A stretch of 64,000 nucleotides of DNA, from positions 49,177 through 113,176 of the forward strand of contig CALXOH010000006.1 of NCBI GenBank assembly GCA_944389975.1. Reading direction: 5' to 3'. The first letter of the stretch is position 1; each line of letters begins with the position of its first letter. A model generated the notes under the pieces. The model ran no database searches. It worked only from the letters and a program-made list of their open reading frames with translations, and was not told the DNA's origin. The position numbers were made by a program, and so were the translations under genes. The stretch is from an uncultured Spirochaetaceae bacterium. Its GTDB lineage: Bacteria; Spirochaetota; Spirochaetia; Sphaerochaetales; Sphaerochaetaceae. Shown piece after piece: positions 36,677 to 44,062 of the stretch.

Positions 36677-37126
36677 TTAATTATCCTGGACGGGAGTCTG
36701 TTCTTCCTCGTCATCATCTCCGACAAATCCATTGATTATTGTATCTGCCTTGATATCGTTTGCGGCAACATTATATTTTTCTTCACCAATCGTTACTTCG
36801 ATCTCATCGCCGAGATCTGCGGAACTGATTACGAAGTGAATAGTATCTGCACCTTCTTTGGTTGCGTTAATTTCAACCGTCCAAGTTGAAATAACACCAC
36901 TAGATCCCGTCGGATCATATGTATAAGAAACAGCATAACCATCCACAGTTACATCACCTTCTGTGTGTGCAATAACTGCAGTATCAATATCACCGATGAC
37001 TGCTTTGAACATAGCTGACAACGTAGCCATTGGAACATCCGAACTTTCCTCATTAGGATTGTTTTCACATGCAGCGAATGCAAAGAGCATAAACACGGCA
37101 AGAAGCAATACAGCAAATTTCTTCAT
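36677..37126 (-). CDS. Small acidic lipoprotein under a putative phase-variable promoter
   Basis: 149 residues. Signal peptide II with lipobox AFAAC (cysteine 20). The mature protein is strongly acidic, ending in a run of Asp and Glu (GDDDEEEQTPVQDN). Two beta-rich halves are joined by an alternating polar stretch (DGYAVSYTYDPTG). I know no homologue. The start follows GGGAGGA. Its only visible promoter carries ten G residues in the spacer, so surface display of this lipoprotein probably switches on and off. It has its own terminator. Confidence 0.82.
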   Translation of the reverse strand: MKKFAVLLLAVFMLFAFAACENNPNEESSDVPMATLSAMFKAVIGDIDTAVIAHTEGDVTVDGYAVSYTYDPTGSSGVISTWTVEINATKEGADTIHFVISSADLGDEIEVTIGEEKYNVAANDIKADTIINGFVGDDDEEEQTPVQDN

Positions 37127-37159
37127 TTCAAATTCCTCCCGAATTGAATTCTTATTAAG

Positions 37160-37190
37160 ATAGTACCCCCCCCCCGTATAATTTTGTCAA
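37160..37190 (-). promoter_or_regulatory. Candidate phase-variable promoter with poly-G spacer
   Basis: On the minus strand: TTGACA (37190-37185), nine bases AAATTATAC, ten G (37175-37166), then TACTAT (37165-37160). The spacer is 19 bases as sequenced. Loss of one or two G by replication slippage would give 18 or 17, near the optimum. The ribosome site GGGAGGA and the lipoprotein ATG follow about 35 bases further on. Confidence 0.75.
37166..37175. repeat. Homopolymer of ten C (ten G on the minus strand)
   Basis: The longest single-base run I find in the window, and the only long G/C run. It lies exactly in the -35/-10 spacer. Confidence 0.95.
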
Positions 37191-37390
37191 TGTTTTTATT
37201 TTCTTATATAAGGAGTTAACTGCGGTATCTTAAAATCAATTTACCCTCCCTAACTTTATTCAATCATCTTTGCATAATTCGATACCACATCGATAATTCG
37301 AAGTTGAACACCAAACGGGGAAACATGACTTTAGGCTATATGGGAAATAGAAAACTTAATTTGAAATGATGAATGAAAGGATGATTAGAC

Positions 37391-38251
37391 GTGCAAAAAG
37401 ACTCATTTATAGGAATCATCGAGCGCTATACTTCCCGGGTACATCAAAGCTTCAGGGATGGAAGACTCGTAACATGCAATACGCGTGACGTATATTGGAT
37501 CATATTTTGCGACAAGAAGGATATTGTCATCCGGAAAAGTATGAAAGGAGGGAAATCGGAACTTGTCTGCATGATGCCATATGCACATGTAAATAGATGC
37601 TGGATAGAGTGCAGGAGGATTTCATACCTCGTGATACGCACGGGCTATCCAATGAGAAAAATATACGTACCGTGTCCGGGGATCAGGCAGGAGGATAAGG
37701 AATATATACTCACTTCTTCTCCGAAGAAAAAGGAGGAATGGCAAGAAAGGAAAAAGAAGAGATTTGCACTGAAGTTCCAAAACCCACTTTCTGAACATGT
37801 GAACAAGAAGCAAGTGATCATCTATACGGATGGTGCGTGCCACCAAATGGATAAGACGGGGAATGGAATCGGGGGTTGGGCCTACTCCATCACAGTGGAT
37901 GGGAAAGAAATTGCTTACGGGGTGAGGATCGAGAACATCGTCACCAACGGAGATATGGAGATAAAGGCAGCGGCGATGGGGCTGAAGAGGCTTTTCAAAT
38001 GCAAGCCGGGGAACATAATCGTAATCTCCGATTATCAGGATGTAAGTAAATACGGCAATGGCGTATTCAAGCCTAGGTTTGATGATCCAAGGAAGCGTGC
38101 ATTCGAAATCCTTGACGAAGCGATCGAAATGACGAAGTGTCCTGTTTCATGGATGTGGGTGAAAGGGCACAAAGGCAATCGATTCAACACGCTTTGTGAC
38201 AAGCGCATTCGAATAGTTTTGAGGGAACACCTCGAGAAGAACAAGAAATGA
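37391..38251 (+). CDS. RNase HI-type ribonuclease with an extra N-terminal domain
   Basis: 286 residues. Residues 141-286 are an RNase HI domain: YTDGAC (Asp147), DMEIKAA (Glu190), SDYQDV (Asp214) and CDKRIR (Asp270) supply the four metal ligands, with GHKGN (His260) before the last. It should cut the RNA strand of RNA-DNA hybrids. Residues 1-120 are a basic domain that is not the usual hybrid-binding domain; I do not recognise it. A GTG start at 37391 follows AAAGGA; a stop just upstream excludes longer forms. It sits in the accessory stretch, divergent from the phase-variable lipoprotein. Confidence 0.82.
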   Translation: MQKDSFIGIIERYTSRVHQSFRDGRLVTCNTRDVYWIIFCDKKDIVIRKSMKGGKSELVCMMPYAHVNRCWIECRRISYLVIRTGYPMRKIYVPCPGIRQEDKEYILTSSPKKKEEWQERKKKRFALKFQNPLSEHVNKKQVIIYTDGACHQMDKTGNGIGGWAYSITVDGKEIAYGVRIENIVTNGDMEIKAAAMGLKRLFKCKPGNIIVISDYQDVSKYGNGVFKPRFDDPRKRAFEILDEAIEMTKCPVSWMWVKGHKGNRFNTLCDKRIRIVLREHLEKNKK

Positions 38252-38376
38252 AATCCCAATACATCCTACCCAAGATAGATCTGCACAGGGAATTTCCATC
38301 CTCGGACAGAAAGCTTTCAGGTCGTGTCGGGAAAATAGATATTGACAAGTCCATTTTCAGTAGAACAGTGAGGTAA
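38248..38376 (+). CDS. Possible 42-residue ORF coupled to the RNase HI gene
   Basis: ATG overlaps the RNase HI stop (ATGA) and the frame is open to TAA at 38374. The product is basic (LPKIDLHREFPSSDRKLSG) with no hydrophobic segment. No ribosome site is seen. It may be chance or the remnant of a longer gene. Confidence 0.3.
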   Translation: MKSQYILPKIDLHREFPSSDRKLSGRVGKIDIDKSIFSRTVR

Positions 38377-38378
38377 CA

Positions 38379-39815
38379 TCATCCAAATAGATCGTCGAGT
38401 GTGATCACGTTCGAAAACACTCCACTATATTCGTTGTATGCCAACCCGTATGTAGTTATGAGTGTATTGTGAATTGCCATCTTCCTCGGAAGTTGCTTTG
38501 AAAACAAATCTTGTCGTCTCATGAGTTTCCTGTAGTAGTCACCATCTACAAGAAACTCATCACCATAGAACTTGCATTCGCACATGTTCACTACGTTATC
38601 CTTACGCTCAATGATCAGATCGATTTGGGTGCCTTCTGTATCGTCCGGGCGTTTCGACCACGCAGATTCAGTAGTGCTCACACCGTTTATTCCAAGGGCC
38701 TTCTTAATCTGAGCGATATGAACGAAACAAAGGTTTTCAAACGCAAGCCCTCTCCATGAAACGATTTGTTGTGATTCAATCCTTTGCTGCCAGAACCCAT
38801 CTCCCAAGGATGTCTGCTTCTCTACAAACCTCAGATAAAACAAACAGAAAGGATCGACAAGTTTGTAACATACATCCCTCTTGGAACTCCCGAACGGAAC
38901 ATATTTGATTACAAAATCACTTTGGATCAATTCGTTAAGTAAATTGGTAAGCATCCCACCGCTCTTCATGTTCATCGCTTTTGCAATTTCTTCCCGCGTG
39001 TATCCCGTACTCTTCTTATTCAGGAACCTTACAATTGCTTCAACCCTATCGGGAGAATCGAATACAGATGCAAACAATCGATCAAACTCAGTCCTTAAAG
39101 GAGAGCTTTTCTGATAGAACATTGCATCGATACTCTGTGCAAGGCTCAATCCTTTTCTGAAATAATTCAAATAATATGGAATTCCACCGAGTATCATGTA
39201 AGCTTGGGCAATATCGTATCGGGAAAGAAGAACTCCACTACCATGAAAGAAATCTTCGCACTCTGACAAAGAGAATGGCGACAGTTTGAGTTCATACGTC
39301 ACTCGACCATACAATCCACCATGATTGTTGATCAATTCATCCAGAATCCACGAATTTGCACTACCACACACGATCAACATGAAATTGCTTCGATGGCACG
39401 CCCATGTATTCCAAAACCCTTCAAGCGCAGTGATAAATCCCGATCGGGGAGTATCAAGCCACGGTAACTCATCGATGAACACAAGTTGCCTCGTTCCGTC
39501 ATCTTTCGACTGTAGAAATTTTTCGAGCATGAAGAACGCTTCAAGCCAATCCGAAGGGGCATGTTCCTCATTTGCACCGTACAGTTTGAGTGAGTTATAG
39601 AAATGTTCAAGTTGAGCCTTCATCGACCCTTTCTTACCGTTTCTTCCTTCTATTGGGGAAAGCCCTGCATGAGAAAACGTAAAACGATTTTTAAATGTTT
39701 CTCCGACAAGATATGTTTTTCCAACTCTTCGCCTGCCATATACGGCAACAAACTCAGCTTTGGAACTTCCATAAAGCCTTTCAAGCTCTTCGACTTCTTT
39801 TTTGCGTCCTATCAT
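38379..39815 (-). CDS. DUF234-type AAA ATPase with PD-(D/E)XK-like C-terminal domain
   Basis: 478 residues of the archaeal-ATPase/MNS clade. Walker A GRRRVGKT follows the opening MIGRKKEVEELERLY; Walker B is LVFIDELPWLD; sensor region LIVCGSANSWI. A winged-helix portion (GYTREEIAKAMNM) and a C-terminal nuclease-like domain follow, with QIDLII and ECKFYG in the positions of the PD-(D/E)XK motif. These proteins are abundant, often multicopy, in anaerobic gut bacteria and archaea; their role is not established. It lies alone in the accessory stretch, convergent with the RNase HI gene. Confidence 0.85.
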   Translation of the reverse strand: MIGRKKEVEELERLYGSSKAEFVAVYGRRRVGKTYLVGETFKNRFTFSHAGLSPIEGRNGKKGSMKAQLEHFYNSLKLYGANEEHAPSDWLEAFFMLEKFLQSKDDGTRQLVFIDELPWLDTPRSGFITALEGFWNTWACHRSNFMLIVCGSANSWILDELINNHGGLYGRVTYELKLSPFSLSECEDFFHGSGVLLSRYDIAQAYMILGGIPYYLNYFRKGLSLAQSIDAMFYQKSSPLRTEFDRLFASVFDSPDRVEAIVRFLNKKSTGYTREEIAKAMNMKSGGMLTNLLNELIQSDFVIKYVPFGSSKRDVCYKLVDPFCLFYLRFVEKQTSLGDGFWQQRIESQQIVSWRGLAFENLCFVHIAQIKKALGINGVSTTESAWSKRPDDTEGTQIDLIIERKDNVVNMCECKFYGDEFLVDGDYYRKLMRRQDLFSKQLPRKMAIHNTLITTYGLAYNEYSGVFSNVITLDDLFG

Positions 39816-39899
39816 ACACCATCATCATAGCGATAAAATCAGCCACGAACAAGGAAAAATCCTAGTTCATGGCTAAATAAATATCATCAGAGTTCCTGT

Positions 39900-41285
39900 T
39901 TATATGGTTGTGAGCCACTTTATCGCAGCATCCAACCTGGCGTCAGTTCCTTTGGTAAAATTATCATAATTGAAAGGAACGATCTCATCGGGCGTTATCC
40001 CCACCCCTTCGTATATCACACCGTCGTATGCGCGAAGCTGGCAGAACGGAGTATATATCAGATCGACGTATGGCTCTATCTTGGTTATTCCCCCGTTGAA
40101 ATTTATTTCGGATTGTTCTTTCCTGTCATCGTAATAGAGCATGCCCGTGCCTCCCATCGAGTTGGTACCGAATACCCTGACAGTGTAGCCATGTTCATTT
40201 CCAAGTGCCTTGAAAAGCATCGTTGACATCTCAGCACACGAACAGCTGTTTTCGTTTATCAAGACGGCAATGGGAACTCTATTGTCATAATTACTTGTCC
40301 TATCTCCATCTTTACATATTTCAAATGGAACCCATGCTGTATAATCCGTTCTCCCTTCGCTTTTTTTCCTGCGTGTATCTGCAGCGTGTACCGAATCCAT
40401 ATCATCTGTGAAGAACTCAGGCCATAGGATCTTCAAATCTGCAGTCGCACCTCCTCCGTTCCCCCTGAGGTCGACTATGACGCCTTGGATACCAGCTGTT
40501 GTGATGTTATCGGAGAAATCAGTTAGAAAGTTTTCAATCGCTTCCCCTTGGGTTCCAACATTGGTGACGAATTCAAAACCAGAGAAAGAAAGATATGCAA
40601 TATCATTAGGAAGAATGCCTGTGATGCCGACCACCGGGGAACTTCCATCTATATTCAAAACGGAGAAAGTCGAACTTGAATATGTTCCAGTCCCATTGAT
40701 CCCGCTCTGATAGCCATTAACTTTTGAGATATCCACATCGAATACATATTTTGCGATGTTTGCTGTATTCTCTTCCTGCAGATTATAATACCCAGGATAC
40801 TTTTCCTCTCTTTCTTCTCTTGTCATAAGGAAGGCCTCAAATACATCCTCATCAGATACTCCAAGGCTTTTCAGTATCCTATATGTACTGGGAGAGAATG
40901 AATAATGATTCGCTTCTGCACCATTTCCATCATTGAAAGAGATTGCAAAATGCCCGTCATGAAGAACTTTCAGTATATCGAAGAAGTATTCGAAAGCTTT
41001 ATCTGAATTAGCTTTCTGAGCATCTTCCGTTCTTCCTTCTTCTATCGCACCCAGCTCGTCAAAAAGCGGTTTGTACTCCCCGTACACGCTATCCCAATCC
41101 CTTCCTTCGTTGTAATCCAATGACCAGAAGAGGTAGTTGGTGCTCATCTTCGAGTGGAAGATGTCAAATAGCTCTCCCCAAGTGGAGGGTATCGGGAAAT
41201 TCCTCTCCAAGTCGACTTCATTCCTGCATGAGAAAAAGGAAAGCACAACGAAAAGTATTACAAGCATGATTCCGGCTTTTTTCAT
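39900..41285 (-). CDS. S41-family peptidase lipoprotein
   Basis: 461 residues, lipobox SFFSC (cysteine 20). A helical N-terminal cap with KVLHDGHFAI comes first. The C-terminal serine-protease fold has VIVDLRGNGGGAT and INENSCSCAEM, which places the nucleophile Ser as in tail-specific proteases. No classic PDZ domain stands out. It would act on periplasmic or surface proteins. It lies 11 bases after the outer-membrane barrel gene, and they probably form an operon. Confidence 0.85.
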   Translation of the reverse strand: MKKAGIMLVILFVVLSFFSCRNEVDLERNFPIPSTWGELFDIFHSKMSTNYLFWSLDYNEGRDWDSVYGEYKPLFDELGAIEEGRTEDAQKANSDKAFEYFFDILKVLHDGHFAISFNDGNGAEANHYSFSPSTYRILKSLGVSDEDVFEAFLMTREEREEKYPGYYNLQEENTANIAKYVFDVDISKVNGYQSGINGTGTYSSSTFSVLNIDGSSPVVGITGILPNDIAYLSFSGFEFVTNVGTQGEAIENFLTDFSDNITTAGIQGVIVDLRGNGGGATADLKILWPEFFTDDMDSVHAADTRRKKSEGRTDYTAWVPFEICKDGDRTSNYDNRVPIAVLINENSCSCAEMSTMLFKALGNEHGYTVRVFGTNSMGGTGMLYYDDRKEQSEINFNGGITKIEPYVDLIYTPFCQLRAYDGVIYEGVGITPDEIVPFNYDNFTKGTDARLDAAIKWLTTI

Positions 41286-41296
41286 AATCCCTCCTC

Positions 41297-41992
41297 CTAA
41301 AGCTCGAACATGAAGCCTACGACTGCACTTACGTTATCAATGTAGGTGTGGTATGCCATCCTGTAGTCCTTTGAAAGGCTTGTAAGAGCATATTGATAAC
41401 GACCCATGAGATAGAGATACCCGATATCGTCGAACGAGAACGAAATGCCGGCTTCTCCCAAGAGACCTGCATCAAAAAGATTATCGTTTCCTGAGAATGG
41501 AATAATTTCAGTGTAATCGTGATACACCATGCTGTCATTCCCACCAATCGTCTGGGTAGCGCTTCTTCCGCTGTCGACGTCAAAAAGCCTCACGCCGACA
41601 TAACCTCCGACACCCACGAAACCGCGTACGAAATCATTTCCTTCGGAGAAGCGGAGTGTAAGTGGGATTTCCAGGAAGTGATGCATCTTCGTAATGTCAT
41701 CGGCTATGTAGTACGCCGAGCCCTCCTCGACAGTCTTCGTGTATTCGGAAGCTTTCATGATGTACCTTATTCCACTTGAAACAGAGAAGTGATCCGTAAC
41801 TTTGTACTCGACCGGGACTGCGAACTCAAACCCATGCCCGTTCTCATCGCTTGTATTCAGCCACCCCGAATCGGCGTGGACCAAGTTGTAGCTGTATCCG
41901 CCTTCGATTCCGACGTACCATCCGGATGAGTAAAGCGCGAACGGCAAAGCAAGCATAAAGAGCAACATTGATATCTTTCTGATGCATTTCAT
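41297..41992 (-). CDS. Outer-membrane beta-barrel protein
   Basis: 231 residues with a cleavable signal (MLLFMLALPFALYSSG) and alternating hydrophobic strands (GWYVGIEGGYSY, FVRGFVGVGGYVGVRLF, LYLMGRYQYAL), ending in VVGFMFEL. The composition and the strand count, about eight, resemble OmpW/OmpX-like small barrels. Function unknown. Upstream, 41993-42084 holds no gene. Confidence 0.78.
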   Translation of the reverse strand: MKCIRKISMLLFMLALPFALYSSGWYVGIEGGYSYNLVHADSGWLNTSDENGHGFEFAVPVEYKVTDHFSVSSGIRYIMKASEYTKTVEEGSAYYIADDITKMHHFLEIPLTLRFSEGNDFVRGFVGVGGYVGVRLFDVDSGRSATQTIGGNDSMVYHDYTEIIPFSGNDNLFDAGLLGEAGISFSFDDIGYLYLMGRYQYALTSLSKDYRMAYHTYIDNVSAVVGFMFEL

Positions 41993-42084
41993 GAAAACAG
42001 GATACTTCTCTTTGAAAAAGCAAAAAAGGGCAACTTCATCAAAGAGACTTCAAATAATAATCGCTTCCCTTGCATTTCTTCAAC

Positions 42085-42130
42085 GAAAAAAGGGACGAAG
42101 AGGAAGAGAATGCTTCCCCCAGGTCCCTTT
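42085..42130 (-). terminator. Terminator after trpS
   Basis: On the minus strand AAAGGGAC pairs with GTCCCTTTTTT, with an inner GGAAG/CTTCC helix, 20 bases after the trpS stop. Confidence 0.65.
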
Positions 42131-42148
42131 CTTCTGGCACATCAGGCC

Positions 42149-43132
42149 TCAGAGTGCCACGTGCATCTTCTCTTTTATCGCCTTTATATTCTCGTTTCCG
42201 ATCTTGTTGGCTTTCTCGGTGCCGCTGTTGATGATCTCTTTCACTTCATCAAGGTGGCTCTCGTAATAGGATCTCCTCTCCCTTATCGGGTCAAGGAGGT
42301 TGTTAAGCGTCTCAGCAAGTTTCTTCTTGCATGCAACGCAACCTATGGATGCGTTTTTACACATCGATGAGATGTTTTCCGCCTCATCCGGAGCAAACGC
42401 CTTATGGTACTTGTATACTGCGCACACATCGGGATTTCCCGGAATCTTCACGCTCACCCTGTTTGTATCCGTCACGCCGTTACGTACCTTCTCCCAGACG
42501 GTCTCCGGGGTATCGGAGAGGTAGAGCGCATTTCCCATGCTCTTTCCCATCTTCTGGTTTCCGTCGAGTCCAGAGAGGCGTCCAACAGAACTGAGCTTGT
42601 ACTCGGGTTCGGTGATCGAAGTTCCATAGAGGTCGTTGAACTTCCTCACGATCTTACGCGCCATCTCTATGTGCGGGACCTGGTCATCCCCAACGGGAAC
42701 AAGATCGGCATTGCAGAATGTGATGTCAGCTGTCTGACTCACCGGGTAGCCCAGAAATCCATACGTCATCTCCTTGTACCCGTAGTTCTTCGCTTCCGTC
42801 TTTATCGTAGGGTTATGCGAAAGCTGGGGAACGGTGACAAGCATCGAGTAGAATATAGTGAGCTCTGCTATCGCAGGAATCATGGACTGCTGGATGACAG
42901 TGACCTTCTCCGGATCAAGCCCGACCGAGAGGTTGTCCATCGCAACGTCATAGATCGACTGGTGGATCAGTTCGGGCCTGTCAAAGTGCGTGGTCAGCGC
43001 CTGTACGTCAGCAATCAAAATGAACTCATCGTACTCATCCTGAAGTTCGACGCGGGATTTAAGCGACCCGATGTAATGCCCCAGATGGAGGCGCCCCGTG
43101 GGCCTGTCTCCCGTAAGAATCCTTTTTTTCAT
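42149..43132 (-). CDS. trpS: Tryptophanyl-tRNA synthetase
   Basis: 327-residue class I synthetase. PTGRLHLGHYIGS carries the HIGH motif, KMGKSMGN the KMSKS motif, and the dimer/Trp region GDDQVPHIEMAR is typical. The ATG at 43132 overlaps the fmdB stop (TGATG), with GGAGG upstream. It is the last gene of an ileS-lipoprotein-fmdB-trpS run in which every junction overlaps. Confidence 0.95.
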   Translation of the reverse strand: MKKRILTGDRPTGRLHLGHYIGSLKSRVELQDEYDEFILIADVQALTTHFDRPELIHQSIYDVAMDNLSVGLDPEKVTVIQQSMIPAIAELTIFYSMLVTVPQLSHNPTIKTEAKNYGYKEMTYGFLGYPVSQTADITFCNADLVPVGDDQVPHIEMARKIVRKFNDLYGTSITEPEYKLSSVGRLSGLDGNQKMGKSMGNALYLSDTPETVWEKVRNGVTDTNRVSVKIPGNPDVCAVYKYHKAFAPDEAENISSMCKNASIGCVACKKKLAETLNNLLDPIRERRSYYESHLDEVKEIINSGTEKANKIGNENIKAIKEKMHVAL

Positions 43133-43344
43133 CACTCTTTTCCTCCGCTTTTCTTCTGATCACCCCTATGGTCGGTGACATAAAATCCAGAGCCGTGGAA
43201 GACCACCGCCTCGGGTGCTTCGATAACTCTGTGCGTAGAACCCCCGCAGATTTTGCAGACGCCCTCGTCATCGCGCATTGCAATGCTTCTGAACTCCTCT
43301 TCTATATGCTTGCATTTCGTGCATTGGTAATCATAAAACGGCAT
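43132..43344 (-). CDS. FmdB-family zinc-ribbon protein
   Basis: 70 residues with MPFYDYQCTKCKHIEEEF and CKICGG, the paired CxxC knuckles of the FmdB putative regulatory family, then a glycine/serine/lysine tail. Function unknown. The start at 43344 follows TAGGAG and lies inside the preceding lipoprotein gene. Confidence 0.9.
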   Translation of the reverse strand: MPFYDYQCTKCKHIEEEFRSIAMRDDEGVCKICGGSTHRVIEAPEAVVFHGSGFYVTDHRGDQKKSGGKE

Positions 43345-44062
43345 TTCTCATATCTCCTAAGACATTATTGAATATAGTCCCGAACGCTTCTTCGTCAATA
43401 CGTGCGTTTATCGTCAAGGAGATTCCATCCTGGACGAACATCTCGTCAAGCGCCTTGTAGTCGGGCCTTTCCCCCGTCCTACGCGCCCTCTCAATCGCCT
43501 TCAGCCTCAGAGTCCTCAAAACAGCACGGGTCTCTTCGATGCCAGGGAAATCCAGGAAGACCGAAAGCTTCAATTCTCCATCCAAAGCGATCGTCGTCGA
43601 AATCCCCTTCCCTCTCAGGAATGAGAGTTGATCGAGTGAATCGATGATTCTCTCCTCGTCATCTTCGATGTATAAAAGTACGCCATCCCTACACTCGGGA
43701 AGAGCGAACTTCCCGTTCGTCACCAAAACCTTGTCAGGATCTATGAAGCGTATCAGACAACCGTCCTTGCCATACACCCTCACGCCATCTGAGAGCGTGG
43801 AATCAAAACCAAGGTAGAAAGCCATCATGGAGAGCATCGGACGGGTTACGGGGCCTTCGAGCAGAACGTTGAAGGAACCTTCAAAAGAGGATAGCACGAC
43901 ACGTTCAAAGTCGAGGGGAATGGAAAACTCCACTCCCCTTTCCTTCAATGATGCAAAATCAACATAGAGGTAGAAATCCCCATCTCCGGCAGTTTCCACT
44001 TCCATATCACTACATGAAAAGAGAAGCGGAAAAACCAAAATCAGGAGAAGTATCCTCTTCAT
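43331..44062 (-). CDS. Putative lipoprotein between ileS and fmdB
   Basis: 243 residues; lipobox LLFSC (cysteine 17 from the ATG at 44062). The mature part alternates beta segments and charged helices (ETRAVLRTLRLKAIERARR) with no motif known to me. The start overlaps the ileS stop (TGATG) after AGGAAG. Confidence 0.78.
   Translation of the reverse strand: MKRILLLILVFPLLFSCSDMEVETAGDGDFYLYVDFASLKERGVEFSIPLDFERVVLSSFEGSFNVLLEGPVTRPMLSMMAFYLGFDSTLSDGVRVYGKDGCLIRFIDPDKVLVTNGKFALPECRDGVLLYIEDDEERIIDSLDQLSFLRGKGISTTIALDGELKLSVFLDFPGIEETRAVLRTLRLKAIERARRTGERPDYKALDEMFVQDGISLTINARIDEEAFGTIFNNVLGDMRNAVL

Noticed and set aside
37166..37175. Ten-C run as a sequencing or assembly artefact only
   Set aside because: Length could be off by one or two, but the placement between -35 and -10 is specific and argues for function; kept as a finding with a check.
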